This document shows, piece after piece, positions 1-8,491 of a DNA stretch of 64,000 bases (position 1 is its first letter; each line of letters starts with the position of its first letter). This stretch comes from Vibrio sp. 10N.286.49.B1. Its GTDB lineage: Bacteria; Pseudomonadota; Gammaproteobacteria; Enterobacterales; Vibrionaceae. The notes under the pieces were generated by a model that saw only the letters and a list, made by a program, of their open reading frames with translations, was not told where the DNA came from and searched no databases. A program made the position numbers and the translations under genes. Where the stretch lies: contig NZ_MCUW01000012.1 in the NCBI RefSeq assembly GCF_002873335.1, positions 186,001-250,000 of the forward strand. The letters are read 5' to 3'.

Positions 1-422
1 CGGTAACTTGTCACTTTACCTTCAAGTTTCGGGCTAACCAAAATAGATTGACCGATAACGACATACGGGTCGGCGAAGTTAACCTGCATATTTCGCTGCG
101 GAGTGATAGTCATACCACCCATAATCATGTGGCATTTTCCTGTCAGCAACGTTGGAATAATCCCATCCCATGCAGTGTTTACCGGCGTGTACTTAACACC
201 CATTGCTCTGGCCATCTGTTTTCCAAGATCAATATCAAAACCGATGTACTGACCGTTTTTAGCCGTCATTTCGAATGGCATGTAACCTGCGTCAAAACAG
301 ACACGCAACTCACCATCTTGAGTGATTTGTTGGAGTTGGCTAGTTGTGTTAGCCGAAGCGACATTGATGGTGGCTGTGGACGCGAGCGCAATAGCCGCGA
401 CAGCGCGGAAGAAACGTTTCAT
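1..422 (-). CDS. Amino-acid ABC transporter periplasmic substrate-binding protein (C-terminus beyond window edge)
   Basis: Reading the minus strand from the ATG at 420-422 gives an open frame to the window edge. It starts MKRFFRAVAAIALAS, a signal peptide probably cleaved after about residue 25 (NVASA). The mature part carries the family-3 solute-binding pattern: GELRVCFDAGYMPFEM, then GQYIGFDIDLGKQMARAMG, then GKCHMIMGGMTITPQR. This family captures polar amino acids in the periplasm for an ABC importer. The substrate cannot be told, and the permease and ATPase genes would lie beyond the left edge. About 140 residues of a usual 250-280 are present. It is unrelated to the longer plus-strand frame lying opposite it. 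Confidence 0.88.
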   Translation of the reverse strand, partial: MKRFFRAVAAIALASTATINVASANTTSQLQQITQDGELRVCFDAGYMPFEMTAKNGQYIGFDIDLGKQMARAMGVKYTPVNTAWDGIIPTLLTGKCHMIMGGMTITPQRNMQVNFADPYVVIGQSILVSPKLEGKVTSY

Positions 423-1249
423 AATGAATCCTTTCATTTTATGTTTTTTTAAAACTAGCCTTGATCAAACCTGAAAATAGACTAGTGCTACATGGTAACG
501 TTATTACTTATATCAAAAATAACCGCCAAGGTAAAACAAGCATTAAAACGAAAGTTAAATAAATTGTATGAAAAAGCAACAAGATAGTTCTGAGTCAATG
601 TACATGTGAATGTATCACCACCTTAAAGGAAACAATTAAAGAAATAGCGTCACCGATGCAGAAGTGAACACGGTTTGATTCAATATCAACACCGGCAACA
701 CCCTTGTTAAAATGAATACTATCGTTAAAAAGAACATCATTATAATAACCTTCCAGTATAATTCTGCTCAATGCACAGGTTCCCAACCAAAACCAAAATT
801 ATAGATGTTTACCTTTGCTGCCATTCCTCCGGTGAATCTAAGACTTCTTGCTGTGTTGGCCGTGGTATAGAGAAGACGCGTTTCACCATAAGTGCTGTTG
901 TGATGACTCAATCACTGAACCGACGTTGCCCCGTGCTTACTGTGCTTGCTTGTGCCTACCCACATAACGCTCTCTCATCAATCCAAAAGGTCAGAGAACC
1001 ACACTGCTCGCAACAATAAGTCTTATGGCTAATAAAAAGATTATCGCAAATACACTCTAGTACTGGAGTGAGAACTGCGAGCAATGGCCACAAACCACGA
1101 CGGTAAGTAAATTGTCCAAAGCCGGTATTCGTTCACTTACTCGTAAGCTGCTAAAAAATTGATGAAAACAATGCCAATTACATTAGTAATACAAAATAGA
1201 ATTCAGTAAAATCTAACCATTCTTTTACTATCATTACGGTAGTACACCC
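423..1249. other. Intergenic stretch without an intact gene
   Basis: About 830 bases lie between the binding-protein start and the MFS gene. Part of it (about 806-1020) reads on the minus strand as broken IS5-type transposase. The rest holds only short frames with no recognisable motif, including a 63-codon minus-strand frame at 595-786. Upstream promoters for the two flanking genes must lie here, but none matches a consensus strongly enough to call. Confidence 0.5.
806..1020 (-). pseudogene. Remnant of IS5-family transposase
   Basis: The minus strand reads YCEQCGSLTFWIDERALCG, stop, then a stretch containing QRRFSD, stop, then VITTALMVKRVFSIPRP. GSLTFWIDE and SDLAITTALMVKRVFS are hallmarks of the N-terminal part of IS5/IS903-group transposases. 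At least two in-frame stop codons interrupt the frame and nothing of the DDE core follows, so this is a dead fragment. No terminal inverted repeats could be identified. Confidence 0.6.
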
Positions 1250-2440
1250 ATGAATTCCCGTAGTCATTTCGATATTTTGTGTTTTGTTGGCATTATGTTG
1301 CTCGCATTAAACTTGCGCGCGCCATTTACAAGCTTTGCACCATTAGTTGACCAGCTAATGAATGGACTTAACCTTTCTTCAAGCTTAATTGGTATTGTTA
1401 CTGCTTTACCATTGATCATGTTCGCCCTATTTTCGCCCCTGTGCCCGCGACTTATCAGCAAGATAGGCGTGGAGAAGGTACTGTGTTTAGCGTTGATGTT
1501 GATATTTTCGGGCGTGCTGATCCGTTCTTCAGGCTCGGTGATTGGCTTATACCTTGGCACCGCAAGTATTGGTATTGGTATCGCGTTTGGCAATGTGTCA
1601 CTGCCGGTCGTGGTAAAACTGTCTTTTGCTGCGCGTATTGGCGTGATGACCTCGTTGTATACGCTCACGATGGGAATCGGCGCGACAGCAAGCTCAGCTT
1701 TGATGGTACCTTTATCTTATTTAGCGTTTTGGGGCTTTGAGGGTTGGCAAATTGCGCTGATGTTTAATCTAGTGTTTCCGATACTGGCCTTTACCTATTG
1801 GGGACCTAAAGTCGGTCAATCTCGCACCAGTGTCATGAAAAAAACACACGCCCACTACCCGCTTCCCAAACTCATTAAGCAGCCAATGGCGTGGTTTATT
1901 ACCTTGGTACTTGGACTAAATTCTTTCACTTTTTATACATTAGCGGGCTGGATCCCTAAGATCCTTATCGATTGGTCATACAGTGAACTGCAGGCGGGGT
2001 ATATCTACAGCCTGTTGCAGTTTTCAACCATCATGCCAGGCTTAGTGCTCGCGCCATTGATGGCTCGTGGTGTGAGCTCTTTTATACTCATCAAGATTGC
2101 TGCCTGCATGTCTTTTACTGGCGTATTAGGTTTGGTCCTAGCCCCACACTTTGCTGTTGCATGGGTAGTACTGTTTGGTTTTGGTAACTGCGCGACGTTT
2201 ATCGTTGCCTTGTCTTTTATCAGCTTGAGAACCCATAGCCCCGGACAAGCCGCAACCTTATCGGGCATGGCTCAATCAGTCGGGTATGCACTTGCAGCGG
2301 TAGGTCCAAGCTTGATTGGTAGCCTGCACCAAGCCACGTCATCCTGGCATATCCCTATCGCACTGGTCGCTTTTTTTGCATTCATGTGCTTTGTTTTTGC
2401 TTGGCTCACGACGTTAGATATTGAATTAAAAGCGAATTAA
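1250..2440 (+). CDS. CynX/NimT-type MFS transporter
   Basis: The 396-residue hydrophobic protein has about 12 membrane segments. It opens with FVGIMLLALNLRAPFTSFAPL, the pattern seen at the start of the CynX/NimT branch (cyanate-operon CynX, 2-nitroimidazole exporter). Members sit in the inner membrane and move small anions or drugs; the substrate here is unknown. The gene stands alone, with no co-directional partner. The ATG at 1250 is the only good start giving a complete first helix, though no strong ribosome-binding site precedes it. Family length is usually 380-400, so it looks intact. Confidence 0.8.
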   Translation: MNSRSHFDILCFVGIMLLALNLRAPFTSFAPLVDQLMNGLNLSSSLIGIVTALPLIMFALFSPLCPRLISKIGVEKVLCLALMLIFSGVLIRSSGSVIGLYLGTASIGIGIAFGNVSLPVVVKLSFAARIGVMTSLYTLTMGIGATASSALMVPLSYLAFWGFEGWQIALMFNLVFPILAFTYWGPKVGQSRTSVMKKTHAHYPLPKLIKQPMAWFITLVLGLNSFTFYTLAGWIPKILIDWSYSELQAGYIYSLLQFSTIMPGLVLAPLMARGVSSFILIKIAACMSFTGVLGLVLAPHFAVAWVVLFGFGNCATFIVALSFISLRTHSPGQAATLSGMAQSVGYALAAVGPSLIGSLHQATSSWHIPIALVAFFAFMCFVFAWLTTLDIELKAN

Positions 2441-2484
2441 GGTCATCGTGTTTATCAGTGATAGTGGCTTGCTAACACTAGCGC

Positions 2485-2527
2485 TTTTAGCTTTTAGCTA
2501 TGAGCTATGAGCTATGAGCTATGAGCT
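2485..2527. repeat. Tandem heptamer repeat
   Basis: Six heptamers in register follow the MFS gene: TTTTAGC twice, then TATGAGC-phase units read as TGAGCTA about four times. The array ends just before the stop codon of the opposite-strand gene at 2531. It lies between two convergent genes and could vary in copy number by slippage. Confidence 0.85.
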
Positions 2528-2530
2528 GAA

Positions 2531-3055
2531 TTAAAACTGAGGCTCTACGATAACAAATTGATTGGTGCCGGCGATAGGTGCGTACCAGTCGCTGCCATCA
2601 ACATAGAAGGTGGCACCGTTTACCGTGACCGTTGTCACGCGACTTGGTAATACATTGACCATCTTACCGTAGTGCGATGGGACAACTTGCGCCGGAGCGA
2701 CCTGGACCGTTTGCGTGGTGGTTGAAACCACTGGCACTTGTTCAACATACACGTATGTATCATTGCTACGCTTGTAATAGGTGTTATCGATCACTGCATA
2801 ACTGATGCCGGCGATAATAACAAACGCTGCCCCATGGGGTATTCTCTTATGATGGAAACTGCTAAGCACTGGCGCACGCTTAATCGGGCGATGAGACGCC
2901 TTAACCACCACCTTCGACGCAGTTTTCTTCGAAACGACCTTAGAAACCGTTTTATTTGGAACCACCTTTTCAGGCTGTTTAGCCAGAATTGGGCTTGATA
3001 CTGTCAGCAGCAGTGTTCCCATTACGATGCATCGTTTGATAATAGAATGTGCCAT
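2531..3055 (-). CDS. Secreted DUF6515-like protein
   Basis: The 174-residue protein begins with a signal peptide (cleavage probably near SSPILA, residue 25). A basic Lys/Val-rich linker follows, with repeated SKVVSKK-type runs at about residues 35-60. The C-terminal half resembles DUF6515 proteins: a YVYVEQVPVV stretch, then VNVLPSRVTTVTVNGATFYV and a Tyr/Trp-rich end. These are envelope proteins of unknown role in Vibrio and relatives. It is transcribed alone and convergent with the MFS gene. I cannot assign a biochemical function. Confidence 0.6.
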   Translation of the reverse strand: MAHSIIKRCIVMGTLLLTVSSPILAKQPEKVVPNKTVSKVVSKKTASKVVVKASHRPIKRAPVLSSFHHKRIPHGAAFVIIAGISYAVIDNTYYKRSNDTYVYVEQVPVVSTTTQTVQVAPAQVVPSHYGKMVNVLPSRVTTVTVNGATFYVDGSDWYAPIAGTNQFVIVEPQF

Positions 3056-3251
3056 GTTGAATCTCTCCGAGCGTAAGTCAGTAGCCCGTTAAATTAACAC
3101 CACAATACATAGCAACTATGGACGTAGTGTAAATCTACGTAAGTGAGCTCGATATCAACAAAGCCGATTTCACGCTAAATGGTTGGTTCGCCGCGATAAT
3201 ACGAAGAACTAAAAGAGAGGAGCAAAATGGCGACAGTATGACAGCGTTGTG

Positions 3252-3299
3252 ATGCCGTAATGCCGTAATGCCGTAATGCCGTAATGCCGTAATGCCGTA
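3252..3299. repeat. Tandem octamer repeat, six perfect copies
   Basis: ATGCCGTA occurs six times head to tail without a mismatch. It lies between the DUF6515-like gene and the end of the ureide operon. A minus-strand frame through it encodes a repeated HYGITAL-type peptide, but that frame has no other support and is probably not a gene. Confidence 0.95.
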
Positions 3300-3376
3300 G
3301 AGTAATAAAGAGAAAAAAGGCTAAATAAAACAAATGGAATGAAGTCGGTATTATTGCCACCCGCTCCACCCATTAC

Positions 3377-4369
3377 TTAACTCGCTGCAACGGTCACATC
3401 TTGAATCAAAGCGATAATACCCACATCCAAACCTTGCTCTCGAGACAGTGTGGACGTTTGTAGCTGCTGCGCTATTTGCTCTATCTGCCATTTACGGCTG
3501 TCGTAGAGTATAACAGCGGTTTTATCGTTATCGGCTAAGACATGCGTCTCGCCATAGGGGGTGTAACGCACCGCTCCTACAGAGACTAATATCTCAGGGG
3601 GTGAGCCCGCACCTTGCAATAGATCATGAATATTGTGCAGCGCAACCTCATAGTTTCGCGACGCTGATACTGTGTTTTGAGTGTTCCTGACATTCTGAGT
3701 GATAATAGCTCGTTGAATCCAACTGGTGAGCTGAGCGTAGAAAAAGGTGTATTCGGTAATCGCGGTATCCTTACCACATAACTGCCATTCATCCGCGCGA
3801 CAGTGAAAGCCACACAATCGCCAATGATCAAGCTCACCGCTTGCAGAAAAATCTCCAACCTCCATTGCGCTTGCCGCTAAACCCTTTGACGCTGGGCCCC
3901 AGTTTTTCTTCTCTGCAAGCTTGCTGACTTGGCGGTTTCTGTATGTGGCATCATTCATCACCGACATCGACACTGGCGACAGAGCACACACGGTTTTACC
4001 CGCGTTACGGCTGCTATCGTAATCAACAGCAAACCTCACCACTAGCTCTGGCTCCATCTGAACCTTTGCGCCTTTGTCGCTGGGGAGTTCGAGCTTAGAG
4101 GAAGAATAGGGATTGATTGCTAGGTAAGCGCCGCTTGCATCGGGCACGTAAATGGGAAACAGCGCGCGAGGCTTATCCTCTTGAGTCGCATTTGCTAACG
4201 CGTCACCTTCGCCGGTTTGGTTAAGGTGACCGGCTGTATTCCCTGCAATGCCAAACCCCGTCAGCGTACACTGTGACGCTTGTCGCGGTTGCGAACCTTG
4301 CAGCAGTGTTTGTGACGAGAGTGGCTGCGCGTTAGCATTGAGCATCTGAATTTGCTTTCGGTCAGTCAT
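3377..4369 (-). CDS. DUF5718-like protein, last gene of the ureide operon
   Basis: The 330-residue cytoplasmic protein has an N-terminal FGIAGNTAGHLNQTGEGD motif at about residues 39-56, which I recognise from DUF5718 proteins. Those are thought to resemble the fumarylacetoacetate hydrolase fold, but no enzyme activity is known to me. The start ATG overlaps the end of the allantoate amidohydrolase gene by 8 bases, so the two are translationally linked. This places the protein in ureide or glyoxylate-derived metabolism by context only. Family assignment is moderately sure; function is unknown. Confidence 0.6.
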   Translation of the reverse strand: MTDRKQIQMLNANAQPLSSQTLLQGSQPRQASQCTLTGFGIAGNTAGHLNQTGEGDALANATQEDKPRALFPIYVPDASGAYLAINPYSSSKLELPSDKGAKVQMEPELVVRFAVDYDSSRNAGKTVCALSPVSMSVMNDATYRNRQVSKLAEKKNWGPASKGLAASAMEVGDFSASGELDHWRLCGFHCRADEWQLCGKDTAITEYTFFYAQLTSWIQRAIITQNVRNTQNTVSASRNYEVALHNIHDLLQGAGSPPEILVSVGAVRYTPYGETHVLADNDKTAVILYDSRKWQIEQIAQQLQTSTLSREQGLDVGIIALIQDVTVAAS

Positions 4370-5666
4370 TGTGACTACCCACCTTTTCGCTCGTATTTGC
4401 GCGAGTCATTGACGAGGAGGGGTTATTTGATTCAGTCGATGAACCCGCATAGCCACGAGACACCATATCGACCAAACATCTCAACGCTACCTCTACATCT
4501 TCCACCAGCACTTGTTCACGCGGATGATGACTAATGCCTTTTTCACAGCGCACAAACAACATCCCAATATCAGCGATGTTGGCCATCACCATCGCATCAT
4601 GCCCTGCACCGCTTGGCAGAAAACAGGCCTTTTGACCCGTTTGGCATTCAATCACGTCAGCCCATTGCTGCTGCAAAACGTGTGAACACGGCACGGCATC
4701 GGCTTGGTAAATCAGGCGCTCATCGAGTGTTAACTGACGCTTGTCAGCGATGGTAACCAGTTCTTGACGTAATACCTCACAGGCCGACAATAGCGTCTGT
4801 TGGTCTGAACTACGAATATCAAGGCTAAACTGAACCTGCCCAGGGATGACATTGACCGCGCTCGGTTTGACATCACACTTGCCCACAGTGGCGACAACAT
4901 CGTGTTGGCATCCAAATTGTTCTATGGCAGTAATCATCTCTGCCGCCCCGCATAATGCGTCATTGCGAAGCTCGTGCGGTACCGTGCCAGCGTGACCTGC
5001 CATACCATAGACGTCGAACAGGTAACGCTTAGCGCCGGCAATACCCGTGACCACACCCACCGCGCAGTCTTGGTTTTCTAATACTGGGCCTTGCTCAATA
5101 TGCACCTCAAGGTAAGCTAAAGTCTCTTGCGGTGAACGACTGTCCGTGCCAGCATTTTCTGGCGATAGACCAAAACTTAGCATCGCCTCACCCATAGAGA
5201 TATTGTCGGCATCTTTAATGTCCAACCACGCAGGAGAAAAACAGCCTGCAACCGCGCTTGATCCAATCAATGTCGTATCAAATCGCACGCCTTCTTCGTC
5301 GGCAAATGCCACGATATCGACGTGATATGGAAGCACATATCCTGCCAGTTGGTTGAGCGCTTCAATGCCCAGCAATATTCCCAAATTGCCATCATATTTG
5401 CCGGCATTAACGACGGTATCGCTGTGCGAGCCAATGATTAATGTCGGTTGAGTAGGGTTTGCCGAGACCTTACGTCCCCATTGGTTGCCCACACTGTCTT
5501 GCCAGGTTTCTAGCCCTGCCTCCTTCATCCATTGTGCGAGTTGCTGATGGGCCTGTTGGTGTTGCTCGGTTAAATATGCACGCGTTAAGCCATTTTTCAT
5601 GGCGCTAAAGCCCGCTAATTTATTCGCTTGTTCAAATACCTTACTGGCTGCTGTGTGCTGATTCAT
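4362..5666 (-). CDS. allC: Allantoate amidohydrolase-like M20 metallohydrolase
   Basis: This 434-residue enzyme belongs to the M20 group that includes allantoate amidohydrolase and N-carbamoyl-L-amino-acid hydrolase. Metal ligands are visible: IIGSHSDTVVNAGKYDGN (His81, Asp92) and FADEEGVRF (Glu124-Glu125), followed by HIEQGPVLE and SGAGHDAM. Allantoate amidohydrolase turns allantoate into ureidoglycine, CO2 and ammonia. Its neighbour is a PucG-type aminotransferase that consumes ureidoglycine, which favours allantoate over N-carbamoyl amino acids. The open frame starts upstream at 5684 with GTG, but I choose the ATG at 5666, five bases after AAGGGA. The gap to the aminotransferase stop is 22 bases. 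Confidence 0.8.
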   Translation of the reverse strand: MNQHTAASKVFEQANKLAGFSAMKNGLTRAYLTEQHQQAHQQLAQWMKEAGLETWQDSVGNQWGRKVSANPTQPTLIIGSHSDTVVNAGKYDGNLGILLGIEALNQLAGYVLPYHVDIVAFADEEGVRFDTTLIGSSAVAGCFSPAWLDIKDADNISMGEAMLSFGLSPENAGTDSRSPQETLAYLEVHIEQGPVLENQDCAVGVVTGIAGAKRYLFDVYGMAGHAGTVPHELRNDALCGAAEMITAIEQFGCQHDVVATVGKCDVKPSAVNVIPGQVQFSLDIRSSDQQTLLSACEVLRQELVTIADKRQLTLDERLIYQADAVPCSHVLQQQWADVIECQTGQKACFLPSGAGHDAMVMANIADIGMLFVRCEKGISHHPREQVLVEDVEVALRCLVDMVSRGYAGSSTESNNPSSSMTRANTSEKVGSHND

Positions 5667-5688
5667 TAACATCCCTTTTCTCACGACT

Positions 5689-6921
5689 TTAAGCGTGATA
5701 ATAACTCATCGCGGCAACCACCGCTTGACCTGCTGACACCTTGACTTTGTGCTTAAGGAGCACAGATTCAAGCGCAGCTAGCGTGGTTAATACACATTCC
5801 TGTCTTGCATTGAAGCCCATCGTGCCGATACGCCAGATTTTTCCATGCAAAGGCCCAAATGACGTTCCGATTTCAATACCAAAGCAGTGCAACAATTCTT
5901 GACGAACCTGCTCTCCATCCACACCTTGCGGGATGTAAACGCCGACAACATTGTTCATTTTAAACTGTGGATTACCAAATAACTCAAGTCCCATTGCTCG
6001 CAGGCCCGACGCCATCGCATCGCCCGCTTGTTTATGGCGTGCGACTACCGTGTCCGCGCCCTCCTCTAAGAACAAGCGACCACACTCGCGCGCCGCGTAC
6101 AGCATGCTTGTCGCTTCTGTGTGGTGGTTGAGTCGCTCCGGCCCCCAATAATCCATGATCATCGCGAGATCAAAGTAATTCGACTGAATCATGGCATCTT
6201 CACCCGCGACGTGGTGGTCGGCGCGAATGCCTGCTTCGATATGTTTACGGCGATTGATGACCTCAGCACAACGATCGCTTAGGGTTACCGGGGCACTGCC
6301 AGATGGGCCGCCTAAACACTTTTGTAGACCTGCCGATACCGCATCTAGGTGCCACTCCTCGACCTTCAATTCATTACCCGCAATCGATGCCGTCGCATCG
6401 CAGTAAAATAACACCCCATGTTGCTTACAAACCTCACCAATCTCTTTAAGCGGCTGGTTCATGGTGGTTGAAGTATCGCCTTGCACCGTCGCCACCAACT
6501 TAGGTTGAAACGACTTAATCGCCTGTTCAATTTGCTCAGGCTGGCACACCTCACCCCATTCGATATCGATGGTTTTTACCGTCGCGCCCACGCGCTCAGC
6601 AATCTCACACAACAGATGTCCAAAGCGACCAATGACTGGGATTAATACCTTATCACCTGGCTGAAGCACCGATACCAGCACCGCTTCAATGCCCGAGCGA
6701 GCCGTGCCATCGACCAAGAATGTTTGTTGATTCTGCGTCTCAAAAACGCCGCGATAGAGCTGCTGAACCTGATTCATATAACCCGTCATCACAGGGTCGT
6801 ATTGGCCAATAAGCGCTGCAGACAAGGCTTGATGCACGCGCGGGTAAGCATTGATCGGGCCAGGGCCCATTAACAAACGCTGCGGCGGGTTTAGGGTTTC
6901 AAAAACAGTTTTAGTATTCAT
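5689..6921 (-). CDS. pucG: (S)-ureidoglycine-glyoxylate aminotransferase-like PLP enzyme
   Basis: The 410-residue class V aminotransferase has LLMGPGPINAYPRVH near the start, the phosphate-binding DGTARSGIEA (residues 71-80), VQGDTSTTMNQPL (147-158) and the PLP lysine in GLQKCLGGPSG (Lys201). This pattern is typical of PucG, which moves the amino group of ureidoglycine to glyoxylate, giving oxalurate and glycine. Serine- or alanine-glyoxylate aminotransferase is the alternative; the allantoate amidohydrolase next door argues for PucG. The frame extends 30 codons upstream, but the ATG at 6921 is preceded by GGAGA and matches family starts. It overlaps the end of hpxW by 11 bases. Confidence 0.82.
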   Translation of the reverse strand: MNTKTVFETLNPPQRLLMGPGPINAYPRVHQALSAALIGQYDPVMTGYMNQVQQLYRGVFETQNQQTFLVDGTARSGIEAVLVSVLQPGDKVLIPVIGRFGHLLCEIAERVGATVKTIDIEWGEVCQPEQIEQAIKSFQPKLVATVQGDTSTTMNQPLKEIGEVCKQHGVLFYCDATASIAGNELKVEEWHLDAVSAGLQKCLGGPSGSAPVTLSDRCAEVINRRKHIEAGIRADHHVAGEDAMIQSNYFDLAMIMDYWGPERLNHHTEATSMLYAARECGRLFLEEGADTVVARHKQAGDAMASGLRAMGLELFGNPQFKMNNVVGVYIPQGVDGEQVRQELLHCFGIEIGTSFGPLHGKIWRIGTMGFNARQECVLTTLAALESVLLKHKVKVSAGQAVVAAMSYYHA

Positions 6922-8491
6922 GTATTTCTCCAAGTAAATAGGTTCCATCGCTACGAGGATCGCTAGTGGCACTGGACTGCCCTTGTGAATCAACCACAAT
7001 TGCGCCCGCATGCCCCATTAATTCATTAAGATCGTTCACCGAGGTCACGTCATGACCGCGCTGTTGTAATTCATGTCCGTACTGCTGATGCAACGCTTGC
7101 TCTAAGCGCAGGTTGGTCGTCGAACTCCCCCACGTGCGGCCAAGTAACCAACGCGGCAGACCAACCGATTCAGAAAGGCTTTGTCCCTGATAGACGTAGC
7201 GACTAAACAGGCAAGCTTGTGTTTGTGGTTGGCCCTCACCACCCATCGTTCCATAAACCATGCGGCGCCCATCATTTAACTCGGCATAAGCCGGGTTTAA
7301 GGTATGAAAGGGCTTTTTTCCAGGCGCAAGGACGTTGTGATGTGCAGCATCAAGTGAAAAGCTCTTACTACGGATATTCCACAAAACACCACTATTGGGC
7401 AGCACAACGCCACTACCAAACTCCCAGTAAATACTTTGGATAAAGCTCACCATGGTGCCGTATTGGTCGGTGGCTCCCATCCAAACTGTATCACCGGGTT
7501 GAGCTAAATGCGGCCAGGGTAGCGAATGCTGCATGGAGATATTCGATACGCAGCGCTCAATCTCTTCATCAGTTAATAACGACTGCAACGGCTGCGCTAA
7601 ACACGCCTCATCGGTCACGATGCGATCGCGCAAAATAAAGGCTTGTTTGGTGGCTTCGACCAACAGATGAATATGGTCAATCTCATCGTTTGCTTTACTC
7701 ACTAGTCGATCGTAAATGCCTAGAATCAGCAGTGAAGCAACGCCTTGTGTGGGAGCACCAAAGTTATAAAGTTGCCCTTTAGACGTTTTAACGGTTAACG
7801 CTGGCATCACTTTCGCTTCATGAGTGTGAAAATCATCCAGGTTTAATGGACTGCCCTGCGATGCAAGATCGGTGGCCAAGCTCGCCGCGAGATCACCGCG
7901 ATAAAAATCTGCAAGGCCGTTATCTGCAAGCTGTTTAAATGTCTGTGCCAGTTGGTGATTGTAGACGGTATCGCCTCTTTCTAGTGGCAGACCTTGCTTG
8001 AGGTATATCTCGCTAAACCAAGGGTTGTGCCCTAGTCGCTCCAGTGTCTTAACACTGGCATCCACCAGACTTTGCGTGACTTCAATACCGTTTGCAGCCG
8101 CGTCGATGGCTGGCTGGAGTATTTGCAGTAACGAGTGTTTTCCACCGTCCAGCTGCAGGGCTTTATCCCAACCAGAAATGGTTCCTGCCATCGTTAATGC
8201 CGACTCGCCGCCCGACTCTGGCAGCTCAGAATATCGAGATTGATAATCGGCGACGTTAACACTTGAGCCAGCAGCGCCACACGCATCAATTGCTATCGGC
8301 AGCTCACCTTGGCGACATATCAACCAAAAACCATCGCCACCAATGCTGTTCATATGAGGGTATTGCACTGACACCATAGCGGCGGCTGCCACCATGGCTT
8401 CACTTGCGGTGCCGCCCGCATCTAAGATGGCTTGGCCGGCTTGCGCGGCTTTAGCATGTGGCGCGGTGAATGCCGTTTGAAATCTCATCAT
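6911..8491 (-). CDS. hpxW: Oxamate amidohydrolase-like Ntn hydrolase (gamma-glutamyltransferase fold)
   Basis: The 526-residue protein follows the gamma-glutamyltransferase plan without a signal peptide. The self-cleavage nucleophile is expected at Thr335 in GDTVWMGATDQYGTMVSF, and the small-subunit glycine motif appears as YGTMGGEGQPQTQ. Its length and cytoplasmic character match HpxW of Klebsiella, shown to convert oxamate to oxalate and ammonia in purine breakdown. It sits between an amidase (4-base ATGA overlap upstream) and pucG (11-base overlap downstream), in keeping with release of nitrogen from oxalurate-derived oxamate. A generic GGT-like acyltransferase remains possible, but the context is strong. 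Confidence 0.75.
   Translation of the reverse strand: MMRFQTAFTAPHAKAAQAGQAILDAGGTASEAMVAAAAMVSVQYPHMNSIGGDGFWLICRQGELPIAIDACGAAGSSVNVADYQSRYSELPESGGESALTMAGTISGWDKALQLDGGKHSLLQILQPAIDAAANGIEVTQSLVDASVKTLERLGHNPWFSEIYLKQGLPLERGDTVYNHQLAQTFKQLADNGLADFYRGDLAASLATDLASQGSPLNLDDFHTHEAKVMPALTVKTSKGQLYNFGAPTQGVASLLILGIYDRLVSKANDEIDHIHLLVEATKQAFILRDRIVTDEACLAQPLQSLLTDEEIERCVSNISMQHSLPWPHLAQPGDTVWMGATDQYGTMVSFIQSIYWEFGSGVVLPNSGVLWNIRSKSFSLDAAHHNVLAPGKKPFHTLNPAYAELNDGRRMVYGTMGGEGQPQTQACLFSRYVYQGQSLSESVGLPRWLLGRTWGSSTTNLRLEQALHQQYGHELQQRGHDVTSVNDLNELMGHAGAIVVDSQGQSSATSDPRSDGTYLLGEIHEY

Noticed and set aside
48..452. 134-codon plus-strand frame at the left edge
   Set aside because: It lies opposite a clear family-3 binding protein on the minus strand, has no ribosome site and no motif.
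3252..3299. Short tandem arrays as a CRISPR
   Set aside because: Units are 7-17 bases with no spacers, and no cas genes are present anywhere in the window.
3175..3369. 64-codon minus-strand frame through the octamer repeats
   Set aside because: Its repeated peptide is only the repeat read as protein; there is no start signal and no other support.
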